A stretch of 64,000 nt of DNA from Halorubrum vacuolatum (GTDB taxonomy: Archaea; Halobacteriota; Halobacteria; Halobacteriales; Haloferacaceae): the NCBI RefSeq assembly GCF_900188065.1, contig NZ_FZNQ01000014.1, forward strand, positions 17,778 through 81,777, read 5' to 3'. A model generated the notes under the pieces. It had not been told where the DNA came from. It did no database searches and was given only the letters and a program-made list of their open reading frames with translations. Positions 8,693 to 17,718 of this stretch are shown here, in pieces. The position numbers were made by a program, and so were the translations under genes. The stretch's first letter is position 1. Each line of letters starts with the position of its first letter.

Positions 8693-9697
8693 ATGGCTGA
8701 GCCGTCACGGGCGGCCGCGTTCCGAAACGCGACGACGGGTGCGTCCGTCGAGCTCTCTTACGCGGGGATCTCGACGTTTCTCAAGGGAGCGCCACGGGAC
8801 GTGGAGGACGTGAGCGATGTCGACGCCGCAGCCCTCGGGATCCCGTACGACGGGGCGGTTTCGAATCGTCCGGGAGCGCGCTACGGGCCCGAAGCGATCC
8901 GCCGGGCAAGCGGCTGGTGGGCGTATCTCTCCGATTACAAGGGCGGGCTCACGAACATGTGGACGGGGAAGCAGGTGAACTTCGATGACCTCACCGTCGC
9001 CGACTGCGGCGACGTGCCCGTCTTCCCGATGGACGAGGAGCTGACCGCGGAGAGCATCCGGGCCCACGTGGCGACCGTCGCCGAACGGACGTTTCCGGTG
9101 ATACTCGGCGGCGATCACTACTGCACGTTCCCGGCGGTGAACGGGTTCGCCGAGGGCGCCGGCCACGACCGTGTCGGATTCGTCCAGATAGACGCACACA
9201 CCGATACCGTCTCCGAGAGCCCGGTCTTCGGAACCGACTTCCACGGGTCGAGCACGGCGCTGATCGCCGACTCGCCACACACCGAGTTCGCGGACGTCTC
9301 CCAGGTCGGGATCCGTGGCTATGAGAGCCCCGACTTCTTCGAGTTCGCCGACGAGACGGGGCTCAACCTCTACACGATGCGCGAGGTCGACGAGCGGGGG
9401 ATCGAAGCGGTCGTGGCGGACGCCGTCGCGGCGGCCGCCGCGGACACCGATGCGGTTTACGTTTCCTTCGACATCGACGGGATCGATCCGAGCGTCGCCC
9501 CCGGAACCGGAACGCCGGTCCCCGGGGGGCTCACCGCCAGACAGGCGCTGCAGACGATGGAGGTGCTCGGGGCATCAGAGGACGTCGGGGCCGTTGACCT
9601 GATGGAGGTCGCACCGCAATATGATCCCACTGGTGGAACACCGCGGCTCGCGTCGTACCTTCTCGTCACGCTGTTGGAACGGCAGTTCGCGGAATGA
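8693..9697 (+). CDS. Arginase/agmatinase-family ureohydrolase
   Basis: A 334-residue binuclear-manganese hydrolase. Metal-binding motifs are complete: GGDHY (139-143), DAHTD (167-171) and SFDIDGIDP (258-266). Agmatinase or guanidinobutyrase activity, releasing urea from a guanidino compound, is the standard expectation. The substrate loop after DAHTDT reads TDFHGSSTA instead of the HG-x-x-FRRA typical of agmatinases, so the real substrate may differ. The ATG at 8693 is preferred over an upstream GTG at 8678 because GGAGG at 8680-8684 is ideally spaced for it. It precedes the aminotransferase by 22 nt. Confidence 0.88.
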   Translation: MAEPSRAAAFRNATTGASVELSYAGISTFLKGAPRDVEDVSDVDAAALGIPYDGAVSNRPGARYGPEAIRRASGWWAYLSDYKGGLTNMWTGKQVNFDDLTVADCGDVPVFPMDEELTAESIRAHVATVAERTFPVILGGDHYCTFPAVNGFAEGAGHDRVGFVQIDAHTDTVSESPVFGTDFHGSSTALIADSPHTEFADVSQVGIRGYESPDFFEFADETGLNLYTMREVDERGIEAVVADAVAAAAADTDAVYVSFDIDGIDPSVAPGTGTPVPGGLTARQALQTMEVLGASEDVGAVDLMEVAPQYDPTGGTPRLASYLLVTLLERQFAE

Positions 9698-9719
9698 TCC
9701 GTGCCACGGTGAGCAAATC

Positions 9720-10886
9720 ATGAACGACCAACCGAACCGAAACGCGACGATCGGTGCCGAGCGGACGAGCGGCGTGGCGGAATCGGTCATCCGGGAGATG
9801 ACCCGCGAGGCGATCCGGAACGACGCGATCAACCTCTCACAGGGTATTCCGGACGAAGACGAGACGCCTCCCGAGATCAAAGCCGCCGCCAAGGAGGCGA
9901 TCGACACCGACAGCCAGTATACGATCACGTGGGGATATCCGGCGCTCCGTGAGGCCGTCTCCGAGCGCTACGCCGAGTGGAAAGGGGTCACCTACGATCC
10001 CGAAACCGAGGTCACGGTCACGACCGGAACCAGCGAGGCGATCATGTCGACGCTGCTCTCGCTGGCCGGGCCCGGGGACGGGGTGATCTACTTCGAGCCC
10101 GTGTATGAAAGCTACATCCCGGCGAGTCAGTTCGCCGGCGCGACGCCCATCCCGATCGACATCACCGACGGGCTCGAGATCGACGCCGACGAACTCGTCG
10201 AGGCGGCCAAACGGGCACGGATCCTGGTGTTGAACACGCCGATGAACCCGACCGGGAAGGTGTTCAGCCGCGAGGAACTCGAACTGATCGAGACGGTCGC
10301 GGTCGAACACGACCTGATCGTCTTGACCGACGAGATCTACGAGCATATCGTCTATGACGAGTTCGTGAGCCCGGTCGAGATCGGTGACCTCGCCGAGCGA
10401 ACGGTGGTCTGTACCGGCATGTCGAAGACGTTCAGCGTCACCGGGTGGCGGATCGGCTTCTGTCTGGCGCCGGAACACCTCTCCGCGGAGCTCCGGAAGG
10501 TCCACGACTACACGAGCGTCTGCGCGCCGACACCGTTTCAGCGGGCCGGCGTCGAGGCGTTAATGCTTCCCGACAGCTACTACACGGAGCTCGCGGCCTC
10601 CTACGAGCGGCGACGGGACCTGCTGTATGACGGACTCCGGCGGGTCGGCCTCGATCCGGTGAAACCGAACGGAGCCTACTATCTCCTGACGCGGTATCCG
10701 ACCGACGAGACGGATCGGGAGTTCTGTTATCGACTGATCCGCGAGGCGGGCGTGGCGGCCGTGCCGGGGCGCAGCTTCTACACCGATCCGGACGCGACCG
10801 CGGACTGGGTTCGGTTTACCTTCTCTCGGAATCGAGAGACGCTGGAGGAGGCGATAGACCGGCTCCGAAAGAACCGCTGGTGGTAA
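9720..10886 (+). CDS. Class I/II pyridoxal-phosphate aminotransferase
   Basis: A 388-residue fold-type I aminotransferase. It shows the family landmarks NLSQGIPDEDETPPE near the N-terminus, NTPMNPTGKV, LTDEIYEHIVYD, and the PLP-lysine segment MSKTFSVTGWRIGF with its following arginine. It most resembles the aspartate/aromatic/kynurenine aminotransferase group. Coming 22 nt after the ureohydrolase, it probably removes an amino group from the ureohydrolase product or a later intermediate; that role is inferred from position only. Confidence 0.88.
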   Translation: MNDQPNRNATIGAERTSGVAESVIREMTREAIRNDAINLSQGIPDEDETPPEIKAAAKEAIDTDSQYTITWGYPALREAVSERYAEWKGVTYDPETEVTVTTGTSEAIMSTLLSLAGPGDGVIYFEPVYESYIPASQFAGATPIPIDITDGLEIDADELVEAAKRARILVLNTPMNPTGKVFSREELELIETVAVEHDLIVLTDEIYEHIVYDEFVSPVEIGDLAERTVVCTGMSKTFSVTGWRIGFCLAPEHLSAELRKVHDYTSVCAPTPFQRAGVEALMLPDSYYTELAASYERRRDLLYDGLRRVGLDPVKPNGAYYLLTRYPTDETDREFCYRLIREAGVAAVPGRSFYTDPDATADWVRFTFSRNRETLEEAIDRLRKNRWW

Positions 10887-10947
10887 GACGACCCGACCCC
10901 GGACGGGATGCGTCACGTTTTACCGCGCAACCGCGCTACCGACTGAT

Positions 10948-11553
10948 ATGCCCGTTCCGGCCGTGGTGTCGCTCGATCCGACGACGTACGCGCTGTTCGT
11001 GCTGGCGGCCGTAACGTTGATCGTAACCCCCGGGCCGGACACGCTCTTCGTGCTCTCACGCGGCCTTGAGGACCGTGGGCTCGGCCTCCGTGCTGCCGGC
11101 GGCGTAACGCTCGGGATCCTCTTTCACACCGCGCTCGTCGTCGCGGGGCTCGCCGCGCTCTACCGTCGCGTCCCCGGCGCGGAGCGAGCGGTGACGCTCG
11201 TCGGCGGGCTCTACCTCTGTTATCTCGGGCTTGCGTCCCTTCGATCCGCTGGCGGCGACGAAACCCCCGAGGAGGGCGGCCTCAGACAGGGCTTCCTCGT
11301 CAACGCGCTGAACCCGCAGGTCGCGCTCTTTTTTCTCGCCTTCCTGCCCGGCTTCGCCGCGGGCGGAGGGGGGTCAGCAATCGCGGCACTCGGCGGGACC
11401 TACGCCGCGCTCACCGCCGTCTATCTCGGCTTAGTCGCGCTCGCGGCGAACGCCGCTGCACGCCTGCTCACGGCCGATTCGACACAGATCTGGCTGGACC
11501 GAGTCGCCGGCGGGGTGCTCCTCGCGCTCGGGGGCTGGTTACTGCTGACGTGA
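10948..11553 (+). CDS. LysE-family amino-acid exporter
   Basis: A 201-residue membrane protein with about six hydrophobic segments. It carries the LysE/RhtB signature region TLIVTPGPDTLFVLSRGL near residues 27-44 and GFLVNALNPQVALFFLAFLPGF in the middle. The family exports lysine, arginine, homoserine or similar compounds. Its position after the ureohydrolase and aminotransferase suggests it relieves overload of a basic amino acid or product, but no ligand information is present. The ATG at 10948 gives the standard length. Confidence 0.88.
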   Translation: MPVPAVVSLDPTTYALFVLAAVTLIVTPGPDTLFVLSRGLEDRGLGLRAAGGVTLGILFHTALVVAGLAALYRRVPGAERAVTLVGGLYLCYLGLASLRSAGGDETPEEGGLRQGFLVNALNPQVALFFLAFLPGFAAGGGGSAIAALGGTYAALTAVYLGLVALAANAAARLLTADSTQIWLDRVAGGVLLALGGWLLLT

Positions 11554-11602
11554 GCGGTTCCGCCTCCGAAAGCCGTAATCCAGCGGGCCGTGAGGATCGG
11601 GT

Positions 11603-12676
11603 ATGGACGCGCGAATCAGGGAACACGCGGAGATAATCGCGGACCACTCCACGGGGATCGAAGCCGGCGACAACGTCGTCATCCAGCTGCCGAAGGAAGC
11701 GGAGGAACTCGCGGTCGCGTTACACGAGATCTGTGGGGATCGCGGGGCGAACCCCATCTACCTCAACTACTCCGCTCGCGCCCAGCGAGCATATAAACGG
11801 GCCGCCGACGCGTTCGAGGAGCCCGGTCACCGTCACGCGCTGTACGCGGAGACGGACGTCTTCATCATCGCCCGCGGCGGCGAGAACGTGACCGAGGACG
11901 CCGACGTCGACCCCGGGACGAACGCCGCGTACAACCGCGCGATGGAGGAGGTGAAACGCGAGCGGCTCTCGAAGACCTGGTGTCTCACCCAGTTTCCGAC
12001 CGCGAGCCACGCCCAACTGGCCGGGATGAGCACCGAGGCGTACGAGAACTTCGTCTGGGACGCCGTCTCGCTCGATTGGGACGCCCAGCGCGAACTGCAG
12101 GCGGAAATGGTCGAGATCCTCAACGAGGCTGACGAGGTCCGGATCCGCTCAGGGGAAGGGACAGACCTGCGGATGCGGCTGTCGGGTAACGAGGCGCTCA
12201 ACGACTACGGCGAGGCGAACCTCCCCGGTGGCGAGGTGTTTACCGCCCCGGTCCGCGACAGCGTCGAGGGGGAGGTCCACTTCGACCTTCCGTTATATCG
12301 ATACGGCCGTGAGATCGACGGTGTCCGTCTCCGATTTGAGGAAGGAAGGGTCGTCTCACACGCCGCCGAGCGCAACGAGGAGCTGTTGACGGGGATCCTC
12401 GACACCGACGAGGGGTCGCGGTATCTCGGCGAACTCGGGATCGGCATGAACCGACAGATCGACCGGTTCACGTATAACATGCTCTTCGATGAGAAGATGG
12501 GCGACACCGTTCACATGGCCGTCGGGTCCGCCTACCCGGAGACCGTCGGCGAGGGGAACGAGTTGAACGAGTCCGGGGAGCACGTGGACATGATCGTCGA
12601 CATGAGCGAGGACTCCGTCATCGAGGTCGATGGGGAAGTCGTCCAGCGCGACGGGACGTTCGTCTTCGAGGAGTGA
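11603..12676 (+). CDS. M29-family aminopeptidase (AmpS/AmpT type)
   Basis: A 357-residue metal-dependent aminopeptidase of the thermophilic M29 family, acting on N-terminal residues of peptides in the cytoplasm. The order of conserved segments fits the family: IEAGDNVVIQLP, QFPTASHAQLAGMSTEAYENFVWDA, EGTDLRMRLSG, LPGGEVFTAPV, a Glu in the SVEGEVHFDLP strand, LGELGIGMN and the C-terminal HVDMIVDM containing His and Asp ligands. The start ATG begins the first helix directly. No operon link is evident. Confidence 0.87.
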   Translation: MDARIREHAEIIADHSTGIEAGDNVVIQLPKEAEELAVALHEICGDRGANPIYLNYSARAQRAYKRAADAFEEPGHRHALYAETDVFIIARGGENVTEDADVDPGTNAAYNRAMEEVKRERLSKTWCLTQFPTASHAQLAGMSTEAYENFVWDAVSLDWDAQRELQAEMVEILNEADEVRIRSGEGTDLRMRLSGNEALNDYGEANLPGGEVFTAPVRDSVEGEVHFDLPLYRYGREIDGVRLRFEEGRVVSHAAERNEELLTGILDTDEGSRYLGELGIGMNRQIDRFTYNMLFDEKMGDTVHMAVGSAYPETVGEGNELNESGEHVDMIVDMSEDSVIEVDGEVVQRDGTFVFEE

Positions 12677-12700
12677 GGGACCAACGGGCCGGTGCGCGAT

Positions 12701-13069
12701 TCAGGCGTTTACAAACGGCCGCCAGCCCTCCCACCTGAGGATCCGCTCCGCACGGTCGGCGTCCGCGAGCAGGACGTTCTTTTTTCCGGGCAGATCATCG
12801 CTTGCGAGGGATCGAGGGATCGCGAGCGTGCCGCTCGGCACGCCGTCGTCGCCGGATACCGGGATGTGTCCCTGCCCGAGTTTCATCACGAGCGGGGCGT
12901 CGAGCCGTTCGACCCCCTCGCCGTCCGCGTAGAGCTGTTCGTTGACGTGTTCGTGGTCGGCCCGCTGAATGACGGCCCGGTCGCCGTCGTGGGGTTCCAC
13001 GTACAGTTCCCCCAGGTAGTAGCCGCTTGAGAAGCGTTCGAACATTCTGTGCGTGTCATGCTCTGACAT
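12701..13069 (-). CDS. Conserved haloarchaeal protein (DUF5802-like)
   Basis: A 122-residue soluble protein beginning MSEHDTHRMFERFSSGYYLGELYVEP. This opening and the later NEQLYADGEGVERLDAPLVMKLG occur in a widespread haloarchaeal family of unknown function. The family name is recalled, not searched. A TATA box at 13096-13103 places the transcript start at or a few bases before the ATG, so the start is well supported. It converges with the aminopeptidase gene and is divergent from the methyltransferase. Confidence 0.75.
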   Translation of the reverse strand: MSEHDTHRMFERFSSGYYLGELYVEPHDGDRAVIQRADHEHVNEQLYADGEGVERLDAPLVMKLGQGHIPVSGDDGVPSGTLAIPRSLASDDLPGKKNVLLADADRAERILRWEGWRPFVNA

Positions 13070-13095
13070 AGAGAGGGATAAGCGTTGCCGGGAAC

Positions 13096-13103
13096 GTTTA
13101 TAT
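13096..13103 (-). promoter_or_regulatory. TATA box of the DUF5802-like gene
   Basis: On the minus strand ATATAAAC is centred about 30 nt upstream of the ATG at 13069, the usual distance for a leaderless haloarchaeal transcript. Confidence 0.65.
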
Positions 13104-13185
13104 CGGCGTGCAAATCCGCCGCTGCGCGACTACCCGGGAGCGACATCGGGTGAGTATTTAATAACAGGACGGCCGTTCCGCCTCC

Positions 13186-13986
13186 ATGACCCAACCCGCG
13201 GACGAGGACCGAAACCGGTGGGATGCCGCGGCGTACGATACGGACGTGTCGTTCGTCACCGAGTACGGTGGCGATCTTCTCCCGCTTTTGGATCCGGCCC
13301 CCGGGGAGCGAATCCTCGATGTCGGCTGTGGAACCGGCCACCTCACCGCGGAGATCGCGGATGCCGGTGCGGCGGTGGTCGGGGTCGACGCGGCAGCGGA
13401 CATGATCGCGGCGGCCCGCCGGGAGTATCCCGACCTGTCGTTTCGACAAGTCGACGCACGCGAACTCGATCGCGCCACGGAGACGGTGCTCGCAGAGCCG
13501 TTTGACGCCGTCTTCTCGAACGCGGCGTTACACTGGATCCGCGAACAGGACCGCGCGCTGTCGGCGATCGCCGCCGTGCTCCGACCGGGCGGACGGTTCG
13601 TCGCCGAGTTCGGGGGCGCCGGCAACGTGGCTGCCATCGTTGAGGCGACACGGGCCGAACTCGCCGCGCGCGGCTACGACGGGGAAAACCCGTGGTACTT
13701 TCCGACGATCGGCGAACACGCGAGTCGGCTCGAATCGGCGGGATTCGAGGTGCGGCACGCGACGCTTTTCGACCGTCCAACCCCCCTCGACGGCGGTCCG
13801 GACGGCCTCGTCAACTGGCTCGCAGCCTTCGGTGACGGATTACTCTCGCCCGCACCGGCGGAGCAGCGGGAGGCCATCATGGACGCCGTCGCCGATCGGC
13901 TCCGTGAGGAACGGTTCGACGAGGAGGATCGGATGTGGACGGCAGACTATCGGCGTCTCAGGTTCCTCGCGGTAAGATCGGAGTGA
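13186..13986 (+). CDS. Class I SAM-dependent methyltransferase
   Basis: A 266-residue Rossmann-fold methyltransferase. Motif I is ILDVGCGTGHLTAEIA (about residues 43-58), followed by the acidic VVGVDAAADMI strand and the FDAVFSNAALHWI segment that resembles trans-aconitate methyltransferase-like enzymes. A TATA-like TATTTAAT lies about 30 nt upstream, giving a leaderless start. The substrate cannot be named. It converges with mptE. Confidence 0.85.
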   Translation: MTQPADEDRNRWDAAAYDTDVSFVTEYGGDLLPLLDPAPGERILDVGCGTGHLTAEIADAGAAVVGVDAAADMIAAARREYPDLSFRQVDARELDRATETVLAEPFDAVFSNAALHWIREQDRALSAIAAVLRPGGRFVAEFGGAGNVAAIVEATRAELAARGYDGENPWYFPTIGEHASRLESAGFEVRHATLFDRPTPLDGGPDGLVNWLAAFGDGLLSPAPAEQREAIMDAVADRLREERFDEEDRMWTADYRRLRFLAVRSE

Positions 13987-14034
13987 TCGATCAGGCCGGA
14001 GTCAACGGGGGCCGAGACGTGAAGGACGGAGGGA

Positions 14035-14754
14035 TCACCGTGAGGATCCGGCCCCCCATCGACCGACGGCGACCTCGGAGCCATCGTCGAGGCCGTCGCG
14101 TCGCCCGTCGAGCACGTCGAAGCGGTCCCCACGCCGACGTTCGAGCCACCGGAGCAGCCGCGCGGCCCACCGCAGCTTTTTGACCTTCATCGCGTCAACC
14201 GTCGGATCGTCGAACGACCAGCCGGGAAAGACGAGCCGTTCGGCACCGACGTGGTCGGCGAGGAAGGCCGCACGGTCGCCGTCGGTGAACCCTCCGAAGT
14301 TGCGTACGGGGCCACGCGGGGCGACCTGCGTCGTTACGAGGGTCGACGTCGCGTCGTATTCGGGGAGCCATTCCCGAACCGTCGGGATGTTGTCGCCATG
14401 CGCATGGGCGACCACCGGCACGCCCTGTGCGGTCAGTTCGGCACCCGTCTCCGGGTTCTTATCCAGGTCGGTGACCATGCAGTCCACGTCGACCCCGGCA
14501 TCGATCAGCACGTCCGCGGCCGTCGAGGCGGCGACGACGACGTCCGCTGAACGGGCGAGCCCCAACTCGTCGGGAAGGGTGGGCGCGGCGCCCGTGATCG
14601 CCACCGTCACCCCTTGCCAGTCGGCGAACCGGTCGAGGACGAACGGGGTCGCGAACTCGACGGCGACGTCGCGAGCGCGTTCGTCGGCCGCCCGCCCGAA
14701 GCCGAAGTCGGCGATGATCGTCTCATAGACCGGTTCGAACTCCTCGAAGTTCAT
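14035..14754 (-). CDS. mptE: 6-hydroxymethyl-7,8-dihydropterin pyrophosphokinase, MptE-like (DUF115)
   Basis: A 239-residue member of the DUF115 family, which supplies the pterin pyrophosphate used by dihydropteroate synthase in archaea that lack bacterial FolK. The conserved core is visible: VAITGAAPTLPDEL, VVVAASTAADVLIDAGVDVDCMVTDLDKNP and VAHAHGDN. It lies directly downstream of folP on the same strand, which strongly supports the pterin role. The ATG at 14754 (MNFEEFEPVYETI) is chosen by family length; a longer reading would run into the intergenic region. Confidence 0.85.
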   Translation of the reverse strand: MNFEEFEPVYETIIADFGFGRAADERARDVAVEFATPFVLDRFADWQGVTVAITGAAPTLPDELGLARSADVVVAASTAADVLIDAGVDVDCMVTDLDKNPETGAELTAQGVPVVAHAHGDNIPTVREWLPEYDATSTLVTTQVAPRGPVRNFGGFTDGDRAAFLADHVGAERLVFPGWSFDDPTVDAMKVKKLRWAARLLRWLERRRGDRFDVLDGRRDGLDDGSEVAVGRWGAGSSR

Positions 14755-14913
14755 CTGCCGGTCACCGTCAGCCTCCCCGGGCGACGCGCTCGTGAGTGCT
14801 GCCGCTCCCGGGCGAAAATATTGTATGGGCCGGAGTGGCACAGAGTACCCCTACCCGCGTGCCCCTCCAGCGTCCAGTCGAATGATTGTCCACACTGTGG
14901 CATAAACTTTCTC

Positions 14914-16110
14914 TTACTTGAGGGCGTCCCCGACGTCGTCCAAAACGTCTCCGAGGGGCGTTGAAACGTCCAAAGCAACGGATTTCGACGTTTCGATCGC
15001 TGCCGGCGTCCCGATGAGGAGTCCACGGCGACCCGTATTGCCCTCGGAGGCGGCCTCACCGCTCCCCTCGGGCGGCCCTCCGACCCCGGCGGCCGGGACG
15101 AACTGTGCGCCGCCTTCGGTCATCGCTGCACGTAATGCGCCTGCTTCCTCCGCGCTCAAGCCAGCGAGCTCGTAGACGCCGACGACGGCGTGGTCGACCT
15201 CGGCCGGGTCGGCCCCGAGACGGTCGAAATGGCGTGCCGCCTCCCGGGTCGTCGTCACGTCAAGCGCCTCGACCGACGGCTCGCCGGGGCGTTTGAAACG
15301 GTCACGGGCGAACTCCGCCCCGATGATCGCCGCATCGCGGGTCTCCGCCACGTCGTGGGTGCGGATCACGTGTGCGCCGCGCTCGACGGCCATCGATGTC
15401 GCCGCCAGCGAGACGGGTAAGGCCTCGTCGGTGTCGCGTCCAGCGAGCGTGCGGAGGAACGTCTTGCGGTTGATCGAGACGAGGATCGGCCGCCCGTAGC
15501 CACGGAACTCCCGGAGCCGTCTGAAGGTGTCGCGGTCGTCCTCGAGCGTCGCCGTCTCCGACCAGCGCCCGAACGCCGGGTCGAGGATCGTCTTGTCGGT
15601 GAACCCGCCGTTCGAGAGCGCCTCGTAGACCGCGTCGACGCCGTCGACCGCACCGGGTCGTTCGAGATCGGGCGGGGAGGCCATCTTGGCGACGGCGACG
15701 TCGTGTGCGTCACAGACGCGGGCCATCTCGGGATCGGCGAAGCCGCAGACGTCGTTGACCATGTCGAACCCGCGGGCGAGCGCCTCGTCGGCGACCTCGT
15801 GATAGCGGGTCTCGATGGACCAGACGGCGTCGCCGGAGACGGATTCCATCGTCTCGATCGCGACGTCAAGTCGTTCCAGTTCCTCGTCGGCGCTGAGCAC
15901 GTCGAGCTCCTTGTTCGCCGATTCGAGGCCGACGTCGACGATATCGGCCCCCTCGCCGATCAGCTCCTCGTCGACGTAGGCGGCCGCCTCGTCGGGCTCG
16001 TCGTAGACGCTCGGGTCGTACGGCGACTCCTCGGAGACGTTCAACACGCCCATGATCCGTGGTGGGTAGTCGTCGCCGATCCCGAGGCCTGCGGCGTCCA
16101 CGTTTCGCAT
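14914..16110 (-). CDS. folP: Dihydropteroate synthase with C-terminal extension
   Basis: A 398-residue protein. Residues 1-280 form the DHPS TIM barrel that joins the pterin pyrophosphate to 4-aminobenzoate: IMGVLNVSEESPYD, DIVDVGLESANKELD, MVNDVCGF, ILDPAFGRW, PILVSINRKTFL and VIRTHDV. The last 110 residues form an additional domain not found in short bacterial FolP; haloarchaeal homologues often carry one. It is followed after 159 nt by mptE, giving a two-gene folate unit. Confidence 0.88.
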   Translation of the reverse strand: MRNVDAAGLGIGDDYPPRIMGVLNVSEESPYDPSVYDEPDEAAAYVDEELIGEGADIVDVGLESANKELDVLSADEELERLDVAIETMESVSGDAVWSIETRYHEVADEALARGFDMVNDVCGFADPEMARVCDAHDVAVAKMASPPDLERPGAVDGVDAVYEALSNGGFTDKTILDPAFGRWSETATLEDDRDTFRRLREFRGYGRPILVSINRKTFLRTLAGRDTDEALPVSLAATSMAVERGAHVIRTHDVAETRDAAIIGAEFARDRFKRPGEPSVEALDVTTTREAARHFDRLGADPAEVDHAVVGVYELAGLSAEEAGALRAAMTEGGAQFVPAAGVGGPPEGSGEAASEGNTGRRGLLIGTPAAIETSKSVALDVSTPLGDVLDDVGDALK

Positions 16111-16236
16111 ATCCGTATCACGGGTGGAAGGCGTATAGCACCCTCGAAAGCGGCGGTCGAACGGGTTGGCTTCTGCCTGAAAAACCCGCCGATCGGGAGG
16201 GACGCCCTTTTATTCGCGCCCGGCGGATCCTCGGGT

Positions 16237-16830
16237 ATGGCGAAAGTGAGCGTCGGACTCCGCGGCTGGCGGTTCGACGAGGAGGAGATCTTCACCGAGG
16301 AGGGCGAGCTGAAGCCGCTCGATGAGATCCCCGAGGACCCTCGTGAGCGGCTCGTCCGTCTGACCCGGCTCGTCGAGGAGCCGTGTGACGTCTGTTATCT
16401 CGATTTCGGCGAGGCGGAGATCCACCGCTGTAATCAGGCACGGATCGTCTACGGCGAGCCCCGCGGCGAGGTGCTGTTGTGCCCCGCCCACGAGCCGTCG
16501 TTTATTTACTGGTTCCATGAGGACGGTGGGAGTGAATATAAAGGAACGCGGACGCTCGCCGATCGGTTCCATGCATGGGTCGCCGCAGGCAACGAAGCTC
16601 CCGAGGGGTACGGCTCGGTCGAACACGTCGATGAGGACCCCGACGCGCTTCCGGACCCGCCGGATGAGCGCGAGATCCAGGAGCGGCTGGCCGAGGAGAC
16701 CGGCTTCGAACGCGAGCGGATCGATATCCGGAAGCTCGCCGGACAGGACGAACCGGACGAGGACGAACGGCTCACCGAGGAGGACCTCGCCGACCTCGAC
16801 CTCTCGACGGAGTATCCGTCCGATCGATGA
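16237..16830 (+). CDS. Conserved haloarchaeal protein with a Cys/His cluster
   Basis: A 197-residue acidic protein of unknown function. The middle part has CDVCYLDFGE, a Cys in EIHRCNQ and CPAHEP, together a plausible zinc-binding treble-clef-like site. The C-terminal 60 residues are very acidic and probably disordered. A TTTTATT TATA-like element lies about 29 nt before the ATG. Its stop overlaps the RNA methyltransferase start by 4 bp, so it may assist RNA modification; that is inference. Confidence 0.75.
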   Translation: MAKVSVGLRGWRFDEEEIFTEEGELKPLDEIPEDPRERLVRLTRLVEEPCDVCYLDFGEAEIHRCNQARIVYGEPRGEVLLCPAHEPSFIYWFHEDGGSEYKGTRTLADRFHAWVAAGNEAPEGYGSVEHVDEDPDALPDPPDEREIQERLAEETGFERERIDIRKLAGQDEPDEDERLTEEDLADLDLSTEYPSDR

Positions 16831-17663
16831 CCGACGACGTGGATGAGGGTGGCGAGGCCGGATCGGTCGACCACACCGACCGCCCAGCCCCTTCCACCCC
16901 GAAGCCGGTCGTCGTCGTGGTCGAGCCGGAGACGCCGGGGAACATCGGCACGATCGCCCGGGCGATGAAGAACTTCGGGCTCTCGGAGCTCAAGTTGGTG
17001 AACCCCCCCGATCTGGACCCCGACGGCGAGGCGTACGGCTTCGCCGGCCACGCCCGCGAGGACGTCCTCCCCAACGCCGAGGAGGTCACCTTCGAGGAGG
17101 TCGTCGAGAACTACTACACCGTGGGGACGACGGCGATCACCGGCGAGGACGACCGCCGCCATGAGCGCTTTCCGTTTAAAACGCCCGTCGAGCTTCGCGA
17201 GTCGTTGCGGACGGTCGCCGCGCCGACGGCGCTCGTCTTCGGCCGCGAGGGACGCGGGCTCAACAACGACGAGCTCTCCCGGATCGACGAGGTCTGTTCG
17301 ATCCCCGCCGCGGACGACTATCCCGTCTTAAACCTCGGGCAGGCGGCGACCGTGTTGCTCTATGAGCTCCGTGAGCTGACCGTGTCCGAGACCCAACTGC
17401 CCGACGTGTCGGTCACTCGTGCGGAGGAGGCCGATATCGAGCAGTTTCACGAGTTCTTCGAGGCGTTCCTCGCGGCGACGGGGGAGCGGTCACATCGTCG
17501 CGAACGGAACGCGCTGTTGATGCGCCGGCTGCTCGGCCGTGCCCATCCGACGGATCGGGAGATCCACTCGCTTTTAGGGACCTTCCGGAAGGCGAACGCC
17601 AAACTCGAACACGCCGACTTCCTCGCGGCGAAGTACGACGAGCCGCTCTACTCGAGAGACTAG
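16827..17663 (+). CDS. SPOUT RNA 2'-O-methyltransferase, TrmJ-like
   Basis: A 278-residue SpoU-class methyltransferase. The three knotted-fold motifs are clear: ETPGNIGTIARAMKNFG, ALVFGREGRGLNNDEL and IPAADDYPVLNLGQAATVLLYEL. TrmJ proteins methylate position 32 of tRNA, and the C-terminal extension of about 80 residues fits archaeal TrmJ dimers. It is translationally coupled (ATGA) to the upstream Cys/His-cluster protein. The exact target nucleotide is not proven by sequence. Confidence 0.87.
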   Translation: MTDDVDEGGEAGSVDHTDRPAPSTPKPVVVVVEPETPGNIGTIARAMKNFGLSELKLVNPPDLDPDGEAYGFAGHAREDVLPNAEEVTFEEVVENYYTVGTTAITGEDDRRHERFPFKTPVELRESLRTVAAPTALVFGREGRGLNNDELSRIDEVCSIPAADDYPVLNLGQAATVLLYELRELTVSETQLPDVSVTRAEEADIEQFHEFFEAFLAATGERSHRRERNALLMRRLLGRAHPTDREIHSLLGTFRKANAKLEHADFLAAKYDEPLYSRD

Positions 17664-17718
17664 CGGTTCGCCCCCGTTTCGACACCGACTTCATCTCCCG
17701 GTTCGCCCAACCGAACGT

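Noticed and set aside
14751..14903. Fifty-codon minus-strand frame starting MPQCGQSF, resembling a CPxCG mini zinc finger, between folP and mptE
   Set aside because: Only one Cys pair-like motif is present and the frame overlaps the mptE start. Haloarchaeal mini zinc-finger proteins normally have two CPxCG motifs, so chance is more likely.
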